DNA of 14,738 bases from Acidovorax sp. GTDB taxonomy: Bacteria; Pseudomonadota; Gammaproteobacteria; Burkholderiales; Burkholderiaceae_C. The position numbers and the translations under genes are program-made. Positions 13,960 through 14,738 of this stretch are shown here, piece by piece (positions within the stretch are counted from its first letter, which is position 1; every line of letters begins with the position of its first letter). The notes under the pieces are model-generated. The model saw nothing but the letters and a program-made list of their open reading frames with translations. It was not told the DNA's origin and made no database searches. The stretch covers positions 1-14,738 of the forward strand of contig WOZN01000033.1 of the NCBI GenBank assembly GCA_011620245.1, given 5' to 3'.

Positions 13960-14738
13960 ATGTCCAACCTCACCCCCGTCATCAAATCCATCCAGGACAT
14001 CATGCGCCAGGACAGCGGCGTCGATGGCGACGCCCAGCGCATCAGCCAGCTCACCTGGCTGCTGTTCCTCAAGGTATTTGATGCGCTCGAAGAAGAGCTC
14101 GAACTCACGCGCGACCATTACCAAAGCCCCATCCCCGAGGCCATGCGCTGGCGCAACTGGGCGGCCGATGCCGAGGGCATCACCGGCGAGGCGTTGCTCG
14201 ACTTTGTGGACAACCGGCTTTTTGCCACCCTCAAAAGCCTCAGCGCCGACCCCGTGCGCAACCCGCGCGGCTACGTGGTGCGCGGCGTGTTTGAAGACGC
14301 CTACAACTACATGAAAAGCGGCCACCTGCTGCGCCAGGTGATCAACAAGCTGAACGCCATCGACTTCAACCGCCAGGCCGAACGCCACCAGTTCAACGAC
14401 CTGTACGAAAAAATCCTCAAGGATTTGCAAAGCGCCGGCAACGCGGGCGAGTTCTACACCCCCCGCGCCGTCACCCAGTTCATGGTGGACATGGTCAACC
14501 CGCAGTTGGGCGAGGTGGTGCTGGACCCGGCCACTGGCACCGGCGGCTTTCTCGTCTGCGCCATCGAGCACCTGCGCAAACAGGTGCACAACGCCGAACA
14601 AGAGGCCGTGCTGCAAAACAGCATTCGCGGCGTCGAGAAAAAGCAGATGCCGCACATGCTCTGCGTCACCAACCTGCTGCTGCACGGCATCGAGGTGCCC
14701 AGCAACATCCGCCACGACAACACCCTGGTGCGCCCCCT
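13960..14738 (+). CDS. hsdM: Type I restriction-modification methyltransferase subunit (HsdM), 5' part
   Basis: The first 259 codons of the N6-adenine methyltransferase subunit of a type I system; the gene runs off the window. The N-terminal helical domain (MSNLTPVIKSIQDIMRQDSG, QLTWLLFLKVFDALEEE) is followed by GEFYTPR (163-169) and the SAM-binding motif DPATGTGGFL (189-198). The catalytic NPPY/F motif would be beyond the edge. With HsdS it methylates the recognition sequence, protecting host DNA and forming the core of the restriction complex with HsdR. The order hsdR, ATPase, hsdM is non-standard because of the intervening gene. hsdS is expected downstream. The ATG lacks a strong ribosome binding site (CAAAGT at 13945-13950), but homology supports it. 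Confidence 0.95.
   Translation, partial: MSNLTPVIKSIQDIMRQDSGVDGDAQRISQLTWLLFLKVFDALEEELELTRDHYQSPIPEAMRWRNWAADAEGITGEALLDFVDNRLFATLKSLSADPVRNPRGYVVRGVFEDAYNYMKSGHLLRQVINKLNAIDFNRQAERHQFNDLYEKILKDLQSAGNAGEFYTPRAVTQFMVDMVNPQLGEVVLDPATGTGGFLVCAIEHLRKQVHNAEQEAVLQNSIRGVEKKQMPHMLCVTNLLLHGIEVPSNIRHDNTLVRP

Noticed and set aside
1..14738. CRISPR array, tRNA, rRNA or insertion-sequence transposase
   Set aside because: No regularly spaced direct repeats, cloverleaf-like segment, rRNA-like stretch or transposase motif was seen in reading the window.

Overview
The window is GC-rich chromosomal DNA from a diazotrophic proteobacterium. The nif gene order, the protein sequences and the dispersed intergenic repeats resemble those I associate with Burkholderiales (Comamonadaceae-like betaproteobacteria); this placement is inference, since no rRNA or other taxonomic marker is present. 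All confidently called genes lie on the + strand.

Region 1 (1-2194) holds the structural molybdenum nitrogenase genes: the 3' end of nifD, carrying the FeMo-cofactor His ligand, and a complete nifK. NifK has the P-cluster cysteines at 70, 95 and 153. However, it has Ala at 188 and Tyr at 99, where Azotobacter vinelandii has Ser188 and Phe99. This is the combination described for the tyrosine-coordinated P-cluster of Gluconacetobacter.

Region 2 (2195-4788) sits where nifT/nifY often lie. It carries a [2Fe-2S] ferredoxin that closely resembles the Azotobacter FeSII (Shethna II) conformational-protection protein. After it come four small proteins I cannot assign (126, 161, 60 and 118 aa; the last vaguely HepT/HEPN-like) and a ferritin-like/rubrerythrin-type protein. 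I read this as a possible nitrogenase oxygen-protection or maintenance block. That is a hypothesis.

Region 3 (4789-9860) is the cofactor-assembly operon: a near-perfect sigma-54 promoter, then nifE, nifN, nifX, the NifX-associated DUF269 gene, a DUF683 gene, fdxB (nif-specific 2[4Fe-4S] ferredoxin) and nifQ. NifEN is the scaffold on which the FeMo-co precursor matures. NifX and the DUF269 protein are linked to precursor handling, FdxB supplies electrons and NifQ delivers molybdenum.

Region 4 (9861-10120) is a non-nif junction. It includes a minus-strand open stretch without a plausible start, probably a gene remnant.

Region 5 (10121-14738) is a type I restriction-modification locus: hsdR (EcoEI/type IB size), an intervening P-loop ATPase with its own palindrome-rich AT-rich leader, and hsdM, which runs off the right edge. 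hsdS is not in the window. Several repeats are scattered through the window: two diverged copies of one GC-rich intergenic element (after nifK and after nifN), a REP-like inverted repeat (3100-3174), a related REP-like half-element in frame inside hsdR, and a different dispersed stem-loop repeat before hsdM.
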